A stretch of 7,461 nt of DNA from Methanocorpusculum sp. (GCA_029986975.1 DALTWR010000040.1:1-7461), one strand, 5' to 3'; shown: positions 1 to 6,207, counted from the stretch's first letter. Notes: generated from the sequence alone by a model not told the origin. Program-made: numbers and translations.

Positions 1-24
1 ATCCTTATTCTATAGGTCTTTTAA

Positions 25-41
25 ACATATATGTATTTTTT
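25..41. other. AT-rich palindrome with T6 tract at window edge
   Basis: The perfect 10-bp palindrome ACATATATGT (25-34) is followed on the plus strand by six T (36-41). Read on the plus strand it could end a transcript of a gene lying left of the window. Read on the minus strand, an A-rich stretch followed by TACATATATG resembles a BRE/TATA pair that would start a transcript near position 1-5 leftwards. Both readings are inference. Nothing else is visible between 1 and 63, and no clear terminator for the ACT gene is seen there. Confidence 0.25.
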
Positions 42-63
42 CTCAGATGCCTTTGAGTATCAC

Positions 64-432
64 TCAGATAAGTTCATACCCTGCCTTTGAAAGCACATTG
101 CAGGCATCTTCTGCGTTTTCACGTTTGACCAAAATGTAATCTGTGTTAAACGTAGAAAGAGCAAAAATACTGATGCCTTCTGCGGCAAGAACTGATGATA
201 TGTTTGCAAGAATGCCTATCAGAGAAAAATCCAGAACACCAACAATACGAAAACCAGTCCAGTGGTCTTCTCTTTCGATAACATTTTCCGGAGCAATGTC
301 TGTGGGACATACCAGTGAGTATTCTTCATCAGTTTTTGCTGTGAATACAAAATCCTTTGTGATATCAACACCGGAGAAGTCTTTTACACGACAGACTGAA
401 AAATCAGAGGTGAGTCTTTCAATACGCATCAT
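64..432 (-). CDS. ACT domain-containing protein (COG3603-like)
   Basis: This 122-residue protein has a C-terminal ACT domain of the ACT_7 type (about residues 59-120). The segment around WTGFRIVGVLDFSLIGIL (58-75) and the motif STFNTDYILVK (93-103) are typical of small ACT proteins of COG3603. ACT domains generally bind amino acids or other small ligands; the N-terminal half is a shorter ACT-like subdomain. No catalytic domain is present, so a regulatory or ligand-sensing role is inferred. The stop of the upstream antiporter gene (TAA, 433-435) directly touches the first ATG (430-432). A GGAG lies 9 nt before that ATG, which favours the first of two tandem ATGs. The junction implies translational coupling with the antiporter, so the protein may sense a metabolite and tune antiport. 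The ligand is unknown. Confidence 0.88.
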   Translation of the reverse strand: MMRIERLTSDFSVCRVKDFSGVDITKDFVFTAKTDEEYSLVCPTDIAPENVIEREDHWTGFRIVGVLDFSLIGILANISSVLAAEGISIFALSTFNTDYILVKRENAEDACNVLSKAGYELI

Positions 433-2457
433 TTACTTTTTCTCCGGCGAGGGAAGAAACAGCGGAACAATTCTGGCAAGTCCTTCGCGGTCTCCAATCA
501 CAACAACGGTATCTCCTGCTGAAAGAAGGGTTGTTCCGGCAGGAGAAACATCTGCACCTTTATCTCCGCTGTGTTTTACCGCTAAAACTGCCACGCCGTA
601 ATTCTGTCTCAGATGAATCTCTGAAAGAGGTTTTCCGCAAACCTCACACCCGTCTTCAACACGAATCTGAGTAACACGGGACATTTCCCTCGACATTGCC
701 TCATCAGCGTGTTTTGCTCTCACATGGATTGATTCCAGAAGATTTGGACTGTCCTGTGTATCACTTGTTTTTACAATCGGGATGTCGATGTACTTATCAT
801 AGAGATCAGACCTGATTTCCTTGCTGAACTGTTCAATATCCTGTACCGGCATCTGTTTGCTTGCGAGAATCCTCTTAAACATCTGCACTGCAGACTCACG
901 TTCATCAACAATAACCGAGTCTGCACCGAGTTTATAGAGGTCAGTTGTTTCCGAGATAAAACGGGAACGGGTAATGATAGTAATCTGCGGATTTAAGCGG
1001 CGGGCTGCCGTAATAATAGCTTTTACTGCATCCATCTGCGGAATGGATATGACGATTGATGATGCACTGCGGATGCCTGCATACTCAAGAACTGCTTCAC
1101 GGGAAGCATCGCCAAAGGCAATAGGGACGCCTTTCGCCTGTTCATTGGTGACGGTTTCTGCATTGGTTTCAAGAACAATGTAGTCTATCTGCATCCTCTC
1201 TAATGCCCGGGCCACATACCTTCCGGCAAGACCATAACCGACAATAATCTCATGCTCTTTTTTCATCTCTTCAGGATCTTCAGGTTCAGGAACCTTCGGC
1301 TCGAAGAATTTCTTGACAAACTTCGGTGCGAGTTTGACGATGAACGGAGTTGCAGCCATAGTTACGATTGAGATGGCAAGGAAAATCTGATAGATTTCCT
1401 GATCAAGAATACCAGCCTCAAGACCGGTTGAGCCGAGAATGAATGAGAATTCTCCAATCTGTGAAAGACCTACTGCAGAAAGCAGCGCTGCCCCGGTTGC
1501 AACCCCTATCGCTTTTACTGAGATGAAGTTGATTGCCGTTTTAAAGAGCAGAAGAGCAGCAGCGATTCCAAGAACGATTGCCAAATGATTCCAGAGGTAC
1601 TGGAGATTCAGCATCATACCTATGGATACGAAGAAGAAACTCGTCAGAATATCTCTGATAGGAGTAATCTGTCCAAGAATTTCATGGTTATAATCTGAAC
1701 CGGAAATAGCAACACCCGCAAGGAATGCACCAAGGGCTAACTCAACACCGCTGAATGACATAATCCATGCAATGCCAAAGCAGATTACAACCACAGCGAT
1801 TACGAAGAGTTCTCCGTTTCTGGTAAGAGCTATGTGCCGCAGAATCTTTGGTACAAAGTAGATTGCTGCAATCAGCACTATACCGAGGAAAATAAGACCG
1901 CCGACTAATTTTATAATTGATTCAGTGATGTCGCCGCTGCCGTTCTGAGCAAGGAACGGGACAAGCAGCATCATCGGAACGACGTTTAAATCCTGAAATA
2001 TAAGAAGACCGAGAGCGATTTTACCATGGCGTTTGTCAACCTCGCCGCTCTTCTGGTAAATGTTCATGATGATAGCAGTTGATGAGTGGGCAACAAGGAA
2101 TCCAATAAATAATGAGACATTGAATGAGAAACCAAACGCCATCATAATAGCGCAGACTGCACCCGTAGTTATGACTAACTGAAGAGTTCCTCCTATCAGG
2201 ACAATCTTTTTCATCGCCAAAAGATTCTTCACAGATATTTCCAGACCGATGGTAAACATCAGAAGAATGACACCAAGGTCAGCTAAGAGATTCACCTGTT
2301 CAGAGGTGATGAGTCCGAAACAGTAAGGACCTACAAGGATACCTGTGATGAAATATCCGATAATAAACGGCAGACGCAGCTTTCGTCCGACAAGGAGAAC
2401 AACAATCGCGCAAACCAGCACGATAAAAACTGCCCAGATTAGTTCTGTTTCATCCAT
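433..2457 (-). CDS. CPA2-family cation/proton antiporter with RCK (TrkA-N/TrkA-C) domains
   Basis: This 674-residue membrane protein exchanges a monovalent cation (K+ or Na+) for H+. Residues about 6-385 form a 12-13-helix Na+/H+ exchanger domain (PF00999). The unwound-helix signature carries Q155-D156 (IFQDLNVVP), the QD variant seen in Kef-type K+ systems, and GLSQIGEFSFIL spans 330-341. A charged linker (about 386-401) leads to an RCK_N/TrkA-N Rossmann domain. Its nucleotide loop is GYGLAG (407-412), with the acidic end of strand 2 at E430 and the FGD motif ending at D450. RCK_C/TrkA-C covers about 590-670. K+ specificity is inferred from QD and RCK only; Na+ is possible. A CxxC pair (C604, C607) at the entry of RCK_C is unusual. 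The gene starts 154 bp after nadM and runs directly into the ACT gene. No strong Shine-Dalgarno precedes the ATG (only AAGAAG). Confidence 0.93.
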   Translation of the reverse strand: MDETELIWAVFIVLVCAIVVLLVGRKLRLPFIIGYFITGILVGPYCFGLITSEQVNLLADLGVILLMFTIGLEISVKNLLAMKKIVLIGGTLQLVITTGAVCAIMMAFGFSFNVSLFIGFLVAHSSTAIIMNIYQKSGEVDKRHGKIALGLLIFQDLNVVPMMLLVPFLAQNGSGDITESIIKLVGGLIFLGIVLIAAIYFVPKILRHIALTRNGELFVIAVVVICFGIAWIMSFSGVELALGAFLAGVAISGSDYNHEILGQITPIRDILTSFFFVSIGMMLNLQYLWNHLAIVLGIAAALLLFKTAINFISVKAIGVATGAALLSAVGLSQIGEFSFILGSTGLEAGILDQEIYQIFLAISIVTMAATPFIVKLAPKFVKKFFEPKVPEPEDPEEMKKEHEIIVGYGLAGRYVARALERMQIDYIVLETNAETVTNEQAKGVPIAFGDASREAVLEYAGIRSASSIVISIPQMDAVKAIITAARRLNPQITIITRSRFISETTDLYKLGADSVIVDERESAVQMFKRILASKQMPVQDIEQFSKEIRSDLYDKYIDIPIVKTSDTQDSPNLLESIHVRAKHADEAMSREMSRVTQIRVEDGCEVCGKPLSEIHLRQNYGVAVLAVKHSGDKGADVSPAGTTLLSAGDTVVVIGDREGLARIVPLFLPSPEKK

Positions 2458-2500
2458 AAGTCTTCTTATATGATAATACGATACTTATTTTCTTTGACAG

Positions 2501-2516
2501 AATAAAACTGTTTTGA
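2501..2516 (-). promoter_or_regulatory. candidate BRE/TATA promoter of the antiporter-ACT operon
   Basis: On the minus strand CAAAACAG is followed by TTTTATT (2501-2507), an acceptable archaeal BRE/TATA. Initiation about 25 nt downstream would give a leader of roughly 20 nt before the ATG at 2457. An 11-bp palindrome AAAACTGTTTT (2504-2514) overlaps the box and could be an operator. The match to consensus is weak and other AT-rich boxes lie nearby. Confidence 0.3.
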
Positions 2517-2535
2517 ATACAAACTAAATAGTATG

Positions 2536-2578
2536 AAAAAAAGAACCGAGGAATAACACCGGACAGTAACTCCAGTTA
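2536..2578 (-). terminator. oligo-T terminator after nadM
   Basis: Downstream of the nadM stop the minus strand reads TTCTTTTTTT (2545-2536), the kind of T-rich tract that ends archaeal transcripts. About 21 nt before it lies a small inverted repeat, TAACT-CC-AGTTA on the plus strand (2567-2578), nested in an alternative pair AGTAA/TTACT (2565-2569, 2581-2585). The tract suggests that TPR-larB-nadM ends here and the antiporter pair is transcribed separately, although read-through cannot be excluded. Confidence 0.5.
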
Positions 2579-2611
2579 GCTTACTCTTTGACTTCCGAGA
2601 CTGCGGCCCTG

Positions 2612-3118
2612 TTACTCATCATTTTTTGAAATATCTATAATACGGGAAACTCCGTCAACTGATTTAATGATTTCAGCAGTCTCTTCCGGAACAAACTCTT
2701 CCCAGTTTCCTCCAGAGAGCAGTAATTTTCTGATATGAGTGCCTGAAAGCGTACTTCGTTCATACATCGGCGGAGATCTGACTTCTATGCCTGCTTCACG
2801 AAACAGTCTGATTACCTGCGGGTTTGATGAATAAACCACATCAAACTGCGGAACCATCGAACAAACGTGTGAAACCCAGATAGCATTCCTGTGAACATCC
2901 GGAATCGGCAGCACATATAACGGGATATTCAGATGAGATAATGCACGGGTAATCATCAGAACACGCTCACCTGCGGTAAACGGATGCAGCACTTCGTGAC
3001 TTAACTGGGAACTTCCGATACCGATAATCAGTTCATCGACTTCAGAAGAGATGTACTCAACCGCCGCCTTATGTCCGTTGTGAAACGGCTGGAATCTTCC
3101 GATGTAAAGTCCCCGCAT
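2612..3118 (-). CDS. nadM: nicotinamide-nucleotide adenylyltransferase, archaeal NadM type
   Basis: The enzyme transfers AMP from ATP to NMN, and in archaea lacking NadD also to nicotinate mononucleotide, giving NAD+ or deamido-NAD+ (EC 2.7.7.1). The cytoplasmic protein has 168 residues, a typical length for archaeal NMNAT. It shows the nucleotidyltransferase signature GRFQPFHNGH (7-16, HxGH at 13-16), GIGSSQ (33-38), HPFTAGER (45-52), YSSNP (96-100) and the second ATP-binding signature LSGTHIRK (124-131, the usual ISGTxIR form). The start codon overlaps the larB stop by one base (TGATG). GAGGTG lies 4 nt upstream of the ATG, so translation is probably coupled to larB. The association with LarB is informative because deamido-NAD+ is LarB's substrate. 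Confidence 0.95.
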   Translation of the reverse strand: MRGLYIGRFQPFHNGHKAAVEYISSEVDELIIGIGSSQLSHEVLHPFTAGERVLMITRALSHLNIPLYVLPIPDVHRNAIWVSHVCSMVPQFDVVYSSNPQVIRLFREAGIEVRSPPMYERSTLSGTHIRKLLLSGGNWEEFVPEETAEIIKSVDGVSRIIDISKNDE

Positions 3119-3813
3119 CAGACACCTCTTCCTTTCGCAATCAATGCAGCAGTCCGGGCTGCAAACGCTCCTGCCGTAAATCCGGCATCAATATTTACGA
3201 CCGTAATTACTGCACATGACTGCAGCATGGACGCAAGAGCTGCCTCACCTTTTCCCATGTAGCCATAGCCGGTTGAAACAGGAACACCAATAACCGGCTT
3301 ATCTACAAGCCCTGCAACAACAGAAGGAAGTGTTCCTTCACGTCCGGCACAGACCACATAGACATCAGCCCGCTTCAGAGAATCAAGCGCCGGAAAGAGT
3401 CTATGGATTCCTGCAACACCTGCATCATATGCATACAGCACTTCAGCGCCAAGCTCTTCGGCGATGGCACGTGCCTCTTCTGCAACACGAATATCAGATG
3501 TGCCTGCGGTAATAATTCCTACAACACCGCCGGAGGGTGTTGGCTTTCTTCCGTCTGAAACAATCAGAATCCCGCCTTTTCTCCGCTCAGGCGTAAATCC
3601 GTCAGGCAGATTGCTGCAGACCGCATCAGCCTGCTCATCAGAGATTCTGCTTACTACACAGCGGCCTTTTGCTGCAGCATAGTTTCGTACAATCTCAACA
3701 AGGGCTTCGGTCTCTTTTCCTTCAGCAAGAACAACCTCAGGCATCCCGCAGCGGGTTTCACGCTCGAAGTCAAGTTTTGCCACGTCACCTACGATAGATA
3801 CTTTTTCATCCAT
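3118..3813 (-). CDS. larB: nickel-pincer cofactor biosynthesis protein LarB (PurE-like)
   Basis: LarB carboxylates the pyridinium ring of nicotinate adenine dinucleotide and cleaves its phosphoanhydride, giving pyridinium-3,5-biscarboxylate mononucleotide, the first step to the nickel-pincer nucleotide of LarA-type racemases. The 231-residue protein has an N-terminal domain with RCGMPEVVLAEGK (21-33) and a C-terminal PurE/AIRC-like domain. Visible motifs are TAGTSD (102-107), DAGVAGIHRL (130-139), LPSVVAGL (162-169), VPVSTGYG (177-184), C200 in SCA, corresponding to the conserved LarB cysteine that attacks the substrate, and VNIDAGF (206-212). It starts 2 nt after the TPR gene stop, with GGAG 7 nt before ATG, and overlaps nadM by one base. 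LarC, LarE and LarA are not in the window. Older annotations of such genes read 'NCAIR mutase-like'; true PurE is much shorter, so LarB is preferred. Confidence 0.93.
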   Translation of the reverse strand: MDEKVSIVGDVAKLDFERETRCGMPEVVLAEGKETEALVEIVRNYAAAKGRCVVSRISDEQADAVCSNLPDGFTPERRKGGILIVSDGRKPTPSGGVVGIITAGTSDIRVAEEARAIAEELGAEVLYAYDAGVAGIHRLFPALDSLKRADVYVVCAGREGTLPSVVAGLVDKPVIGVPVSTGYGYMGKGEAALASMLQSCAVITVVNIDAGFTAGAFAARTAALIAKGRGV

Positions 3814-3815
3814 AG

Positions 3816-4820
3816 TTATGCTCCGAATGCATTATCAAGGACAGCCGTTTTTTCTGTTTTGTGCAGTTTGTCCGCCCACTTCAGTTCACGCACTGCAGCT
3901 GATGCTTTTGCCATCTCAAAGAAAGCGCGCGCCTCTTCTGTTTTCCCGGTCATAAAAAGAGCATAAGCAAGAGATGCCCAGGTATCAGCTCTTACATTTC
4001 TGAGTTCCAGTGCTTTTGTGTAGTAAGTAATTGCATCCTCGAAAAGTTTCAGGTCGGATAAAGTATCTGCTGTTTCAAGAACGAAGGAAAGATTCTTCGG
4101 CTCGATACTAACCCCTGCAGCAAACTCATTTCGTGCCTCTTCAACTCTTCCTGACATCACAAGAACTTTTGCGAGAGACAGATGGGCATCGGATGTCTCT
4201 TCCTGTAACAGAGATTTTCTAAACGCAGATTCAGCATCAGTGTACGCACATTTTTCAAGGCATGCCATACCATAAGCAAACCATTCGCCAGAGCCGTTTG
4301 TCTTTTCTGCAAGACTTTTCCGCAGAGAAATCTCCTTATCCAGTGCTGCAGACGCCTCGTTTGTTTTTCCCTCTCTTATATATTGAAGATACAATCTGTT
4401 CCAGACATCAGGTTCAGTTGGATACTCAACAGAAAGCTGCTCTAAGTACTCTGCTGCTTTATCCTCATTGTTAAGCAGGAAAAGCATATCTGCAGTGCGT
4501 ACTTTAGGGTAGATGCTGTCATCATTCATTGAGGCACGTTCAAACAGAGCTTTTGCTTCTTCAAAGGAATGAAGGACGCCTAACACTTCGCCAAGTTTTT
4601 CAGCGTATAAAGGATTATCCGGCTGCAGGTCAAATGCATTGCCTAATGCATTCGCAGCTTCAGTAGGATTATTCATTTTAGAGAGAAGCAATCCAAGATT
4701 GTACCATGCAGCTGCATCATCCTGATGAGTATCAAGGTATTCTCGATAGAGTTCTTCGGCAGTATCGTATTCAAATGCCGAAACGCTGTCTTCTGCACGC
4801 GACAAAAGATCCTCAGACAT
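3816..4820 (-). CDS. tetratricopeptide repeat protein
   Basis: The whole 334-residue protein is built of roughly nine tandem 34-residue TPR-like helical hairpins. Clear units are residues 37-70 (starting AAWYNLGLLL and ending LQPDN), 180-212, 212-244 and 245-278, with a terminal one at 279-308 (WASLAYALFMTGKTEEA). No signal peptide, membrane segment or catalytic domain is seen, so it is probably a soluble scaffold for protein-protein contacts. Its partner is unknown. It is the first gene of a tight operon with larB and nadM. AGGT lies 4 nt before the ATG. The start is supported by the first repeat beginning at residue 3. TPR proteins are abundant in methanogens, so a specific role in cofactor assembly is only suggested by position. 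Confidence 0.9.
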   Translation of the reverse strand: MSEDLLSRAEDSVSAFEYDTAEELYREYLDTHQDDAAAWYNLGLLLSKMNNPTEAANALGNAFDLQPDNPLYAEKLGEVLGVLHSFEEAKALFERASMNDDSIYPKVRTADMLFLLNNEDKAAEYLEQLSVEYPTEPDVWNRLYLQYIREGKTNEASAALDKEISLRKSLAEKTNGSGEWFAYGMACLEKCAYTDAESAFRKSLLQEETSDAHLSLAKVLVMSGRVEEARNEFAAGVSIEPKNLSFVLETADTLSDLKLFEDAITYYTKALELRNVRADTWASLAYALFMTGKTEEARAFFEMAKASAAVRELKWADKLHKTEKTAVLDNAFGA

Positions 4821-4848
4821 AATACCTAATCATTTGCCGCGGAAGCAT

Positions 4849-4885
4849 AAAAATCCAAGCACAGAAGACGTAACAGACTGTGCTC
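4849..4885 (-). terminator. hairpin plus T5: terminator, attenuator or small-RNA end
   Basis: On the minus strand a stem AGCACAG (4884-4878) pairs perfectly with CTGTGCT (4864-4858) around a 13-nt loop, extendable by one G-U pair. It is followed after GGA by TTTTT (4853-4849). This has the shape of an intrinsic terminator. It lies between the good upstream promoter (4945-4960) and the TPR start at 4820, so it could end a short RNA of about 75 nt or attenuate the operon. Alternatively TTTTTATG here is itself a TATA box for a short-leader TPR transcript. Confidence 0.4.
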
Positions 4886-4944
4886 TATCTGCAATCCCGG
4901 ACATGAGATTTGGGAGTAGGCTTACTCTGTTCAGATGAATCACT

Positions 4945-4960
4945 AATATATAGTTTTTGG
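4945..4960 (-). promoter_or_regulatory. BRE/TATA promoter reading toward the TPR-larB-nadM operon
   Basis: The minus strand reads CCAAAAA (4960-4954, BRE-like) immediately followed by CTATATATT (4953-4945, TATA-like), the best archaeal promoter match in the window. Initiation would be expected near 4920-4925, leaving a leader of about 100 nt before the TPR ATG. That leader would contain the hairpins at 4914-4927 and 4858-4884. Confidence 0.5.
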
Positions 4961-5070
4961 CGCGCAACATCAATTCGGGCTAAATTATGCCTTCGATTTC
5001 TATTCTGACCTGTTTTTAAGAAGAAAAACCGGATTTGCAAGTACACACATCCATAAAAAAACGAACTATG

Positions 5071-5080
5071 ATATAAATAT
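5071..5080 (+). promoter_or_regulatory. candidate TATA box of the UPF0058 gene
   Basis: ATATAAATAT on the plus strand is preceded by an A-rich stretch (5055-5063). Initiation near 5097-5104 would give a leader of about 65 nt to the preferred ATG at 5168. The flanking GATATA/TATATC pair (5070-5075, 5092-5097) brackets the box and could be an operator. Confidence 0.4.
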
Positions 5081-5129
5081 GACGAGTTACCTATATCTCA
5101 TTTACACACTGATATGAATGAATACATTC

Positions 5130-5149
5130 GGCACTTACTAACGAGTGCC
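5130..5149 (+). repeat. stem-loop in the leader of the UPF0058 gene
   Basis: GGCACT (5130-5135) and AGTGCC (5144-5149) form a perfect 6-bp stem with an 8-nt loop. The stem ends 4 nt before the AAGGA ribosome site (5154-5158). If translation starts at 5168, the hairpin is in untranslated leader and may influence ribosome access. Confidence 0.4.
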
Positions 5150-5167
5150 TTACAAGGATTGGATACT

Positions 5168-5428
5168 ATGCAAAAAGAAGAACTGCTGCATCTGCATATG
5201 CTGATGATTCAGATTAAAAAATACTATGAACATGTAAATGGAACTCCCATTGCAACTAAGGAATATGATGAACTTGGCATAACTCCGCTTCACATCCACA
5301 AAAGCAAGAATGTCCACTGTGTTGCCCTGATGACGCTCGGAAACGAGATTGTCGCTAAGATGCGTGAGTCTGTTCCGGCACTTCAATCAGTGGAAAAGAA
5401 ACTGGAAGAAGTTCCGACTGAAGACTGA
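5168..5428 (+). CDS. UPF0058 family protein
   Basis: With the start at 5168 the protein has 86 residues and matches the archaeal UPF0058 family (PF01893) from its first residue. It opens with a helix MQKEELLHLHMLMIQIKKYYE and continues with EYDELGITPLHIHKSK and a second helix ending in GNEIVAKM. The function of the family is not established. Histidines in LHLH and LHIH are striking but unproven as metal ligands. The frame is open to an ATG at 5114, adding 18 residues. All four leucines of that extension use TTA, CTA or TTG, while the ten leucines of the body use only CTG, CTT or CTC. In addition AAGGA stands 9 nt before 5168, whereas 5114 has no convincing ribosome site. The gene is followed after 54 bp by the surface-protein gene and lies divergently from the TPR operon. 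Confidence 0.85.
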   Translation: MQKEELLHLHMLMIQIKKYYEHVNGTPIATKEYDELGITPLHIHKSKNVHCVALMTLGNEIVAKMRESVPALQSVEKKLEEVPTED

Positions 5429-5435
5429 TTATATC
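5429..5435 (+). promoter_or_regulatory. weak TATA-like box before the surface-protein gene
   Basis: TTATATC just after the UPF0058 stop would place initiation near 5455-5460, about 25 nt before the ATG at 5483 and upstream of its ribosome site. The box is short and there is no obvious BRE, so co-transcription with the UPF0058 gene is equally possible. Confidence 0.25.
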
Positions 5436-5482
5436 AGAATTAACATTAATTTCTATTTTACTTGAAATGAGGTGCTGATTAG

Positions 5483-6055
5483 ATGAAGACTATTACTCGA
5501 ATAATTCTCTCAACATTAGCCGCTTTACTATTCTTTACCGTCGCTATTTCCGGTGTATCTGCTGTTGGTGCTGCATCCGTAGTTCTCGGGGAAGATATAA
5601 CCCTTCACGGCTCAAATCCGCTCAGAGGTCCTGTTTATTTCTATATCACAGGCCCTAATTTTCCGCTGACACAGATGAAAGAGGACGGTGAAAAACTCGC
5701 CGCATACGGCAGAAGCTGGGAGGTAACGATTGATACATCCAAAATCAAATCCAATTCCGGAAAGCGCCCGGACATTGGAACATACACAATCTATGTGTCA
5801 GTAACCGATGGAGCGTCATCGGTAAATGAGTTAGATTCATCCTTTACAACAGTCCCGCTTTCGCTTACAGCGCCGGGGATATATATTCAGACAGCAGCAC
5901 CAACACCGAAGAAAACTGCTGAGCCCACACCGGAACCGACACCGTCACCTACTCCAACTCAAACTCCAACACCGGCATCTCCGCTCTTTCCGGCTCTGAT
6001 TTTTGTGGGATTCGGTGCGGCTGCATATCTTGGTATGAGATGGAAGTTGAGGTAA
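5483..6055 (+). CDS. secreted, membrane-anchored surface protein with S-layer-type beta domain
   Basis: The 190-residue protein has an N-terminal signal peptide (1 to about 27, KTITR then a hydrophobic core, probable cleavage near SAVGA). One extracellular beta-sandwich-like domain follows (about 32-133), then a Thr/Pro-rich stalk (139-166, repeated PTP/TPTP) and a C-terminal transmembrane helix (about 168-185) with the basic tail RWKLR. The features VVLGEDITLHGSN, VYFYITGPNFPL, the W-containing strand SWEVTIDTS and DIGTYTIYVSV recall the repeated domain of methanomicrobial S-layer glycoproteins. The match is from memory of the pattern. The C-terminus lacks a PGF motif, so it is anchored by the helix itself or by another sorting system. 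The stalk is a likely O-glycosylation site. A strong ribosome site GAGGTG (5469-5474) lies 8 nt before the ATG. No ligand or enzymatic role can be assigned. Confidence 0.82.
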   Translation: MKTITRIILSTLAALLFFTVAISGVSAVGAASVVLGEDITLHGSNPLRGPVYFYITGPNFPLTQMKEDGEKLAAYGRSWEVTIDTSKIKSNSGKRPDIGTYTIYVSVTDGASSVNELDSSFTTVPLSLTAPGIYIQTAAPTPKKTAEPTPEPTPSPTPTQTPTPASPLFPALIFVGFGAAAYLGMRWKLR

Positions 6056-6094
6056 AGGCAACAAAGAGAATTTCATCACCTCTTTACTGACAAC

Positions 6095-6109
6095 TTTTTT
6101 TCTCTCATT
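6095..6109 (+). terminator. oligo-T terminator after the surface-protein gene
   Basis: Forty nt after the stop codon the plus strand carries seven T (6095-6101) followed by CTCTCATT, a typical archaeal U-rich termination tract without a strong hairpin. It separates this gene from the substrate-binding protein gene, which has its own promoter-like box. Confidence 0.5.
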
Positions 6110-6198
6110 CCAGGTATTTATTATCACTCAGCATTACACCATTCGAAGACAGCAAATAACACATTGAAGTATCTGGAAATGCAGCAGCAATTAGCTCA

Positions 6199-6207
6199 AT
6201 TAAAATA
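6199..6207 (+). promoter_or_regulatory. TATA-like box for a leaderless or near-leaderless mRNA
   Basis: ATTAAAATA is centred about 25 nt before the tandem ATGs at 6228 and 6231. At normal archaeal spacing, transcription would begin at or very close to the start codon. No purine-rich ribosome site occurs in the 20 nt before the ATG, which agrees with leaderless translation. A second AT-rich box (TATTTATTA, 6115-6123) is an alternative giving a leader of about 80 nt. Confidence 0.4.

Larger units (their letters stand above)
4821..5167. other. divergent intergenic region rich in inverted repeats
   Basis: Between the TPR gene (minus) and the UPF0058 start (plus) lie about 347 bp without a supported gene. 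Inverted repeats seen are AGCACAG/CTGTGCT (4858-4884), GAGTA/TACTC (4914-4927), TCTG/CAGA (4926-4935), GTTTTT/AAAAAC (5012-5029), GATATA/TATATC (5070-5097) and GGCACT/AGTGCC (5130-5149). Promoter-like boxes face both ways. The stretch 4965-5010 shows nothing I can interpret. Confidence 0.6.

Noticed and set aside
143..601. Plus-strand open frame of 152 codons
   Set aside because: It lies antisense across the ACT gene and the end of the antiporter, both recognisable families with ribosome or family support; its protein resembles nothing.
974..1183. Plus-strand open frame of 69 codons within the antiporter region
   Set aside because: Antisense shadow of the RCK_N coding sequence.
3071..3682. 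Three plus-strand open frames opposite larB and nadM
   Set aside because: All are antisense to well-recognised conserved genes and have no family features.
4857..4960. tRNA or C/D-box RNA in the divergent region
   Set aside because: No cloverleaf, T-loop or paired C (RUGAUGA) and D (CUGA) boxes could be found; only simple hairpins are present.
5150..5386. Minus-strand open frame of 78 codons
   Set aside because: Antisense to the UPF0058 gene.
5914..5980. Repeated ACACCG/ACTCCA units
   Set aside because: They encode the Thr/Pro stalk of the surface protein and are low-complexity coding sequence, not a CRISPR or tandem DNA element.
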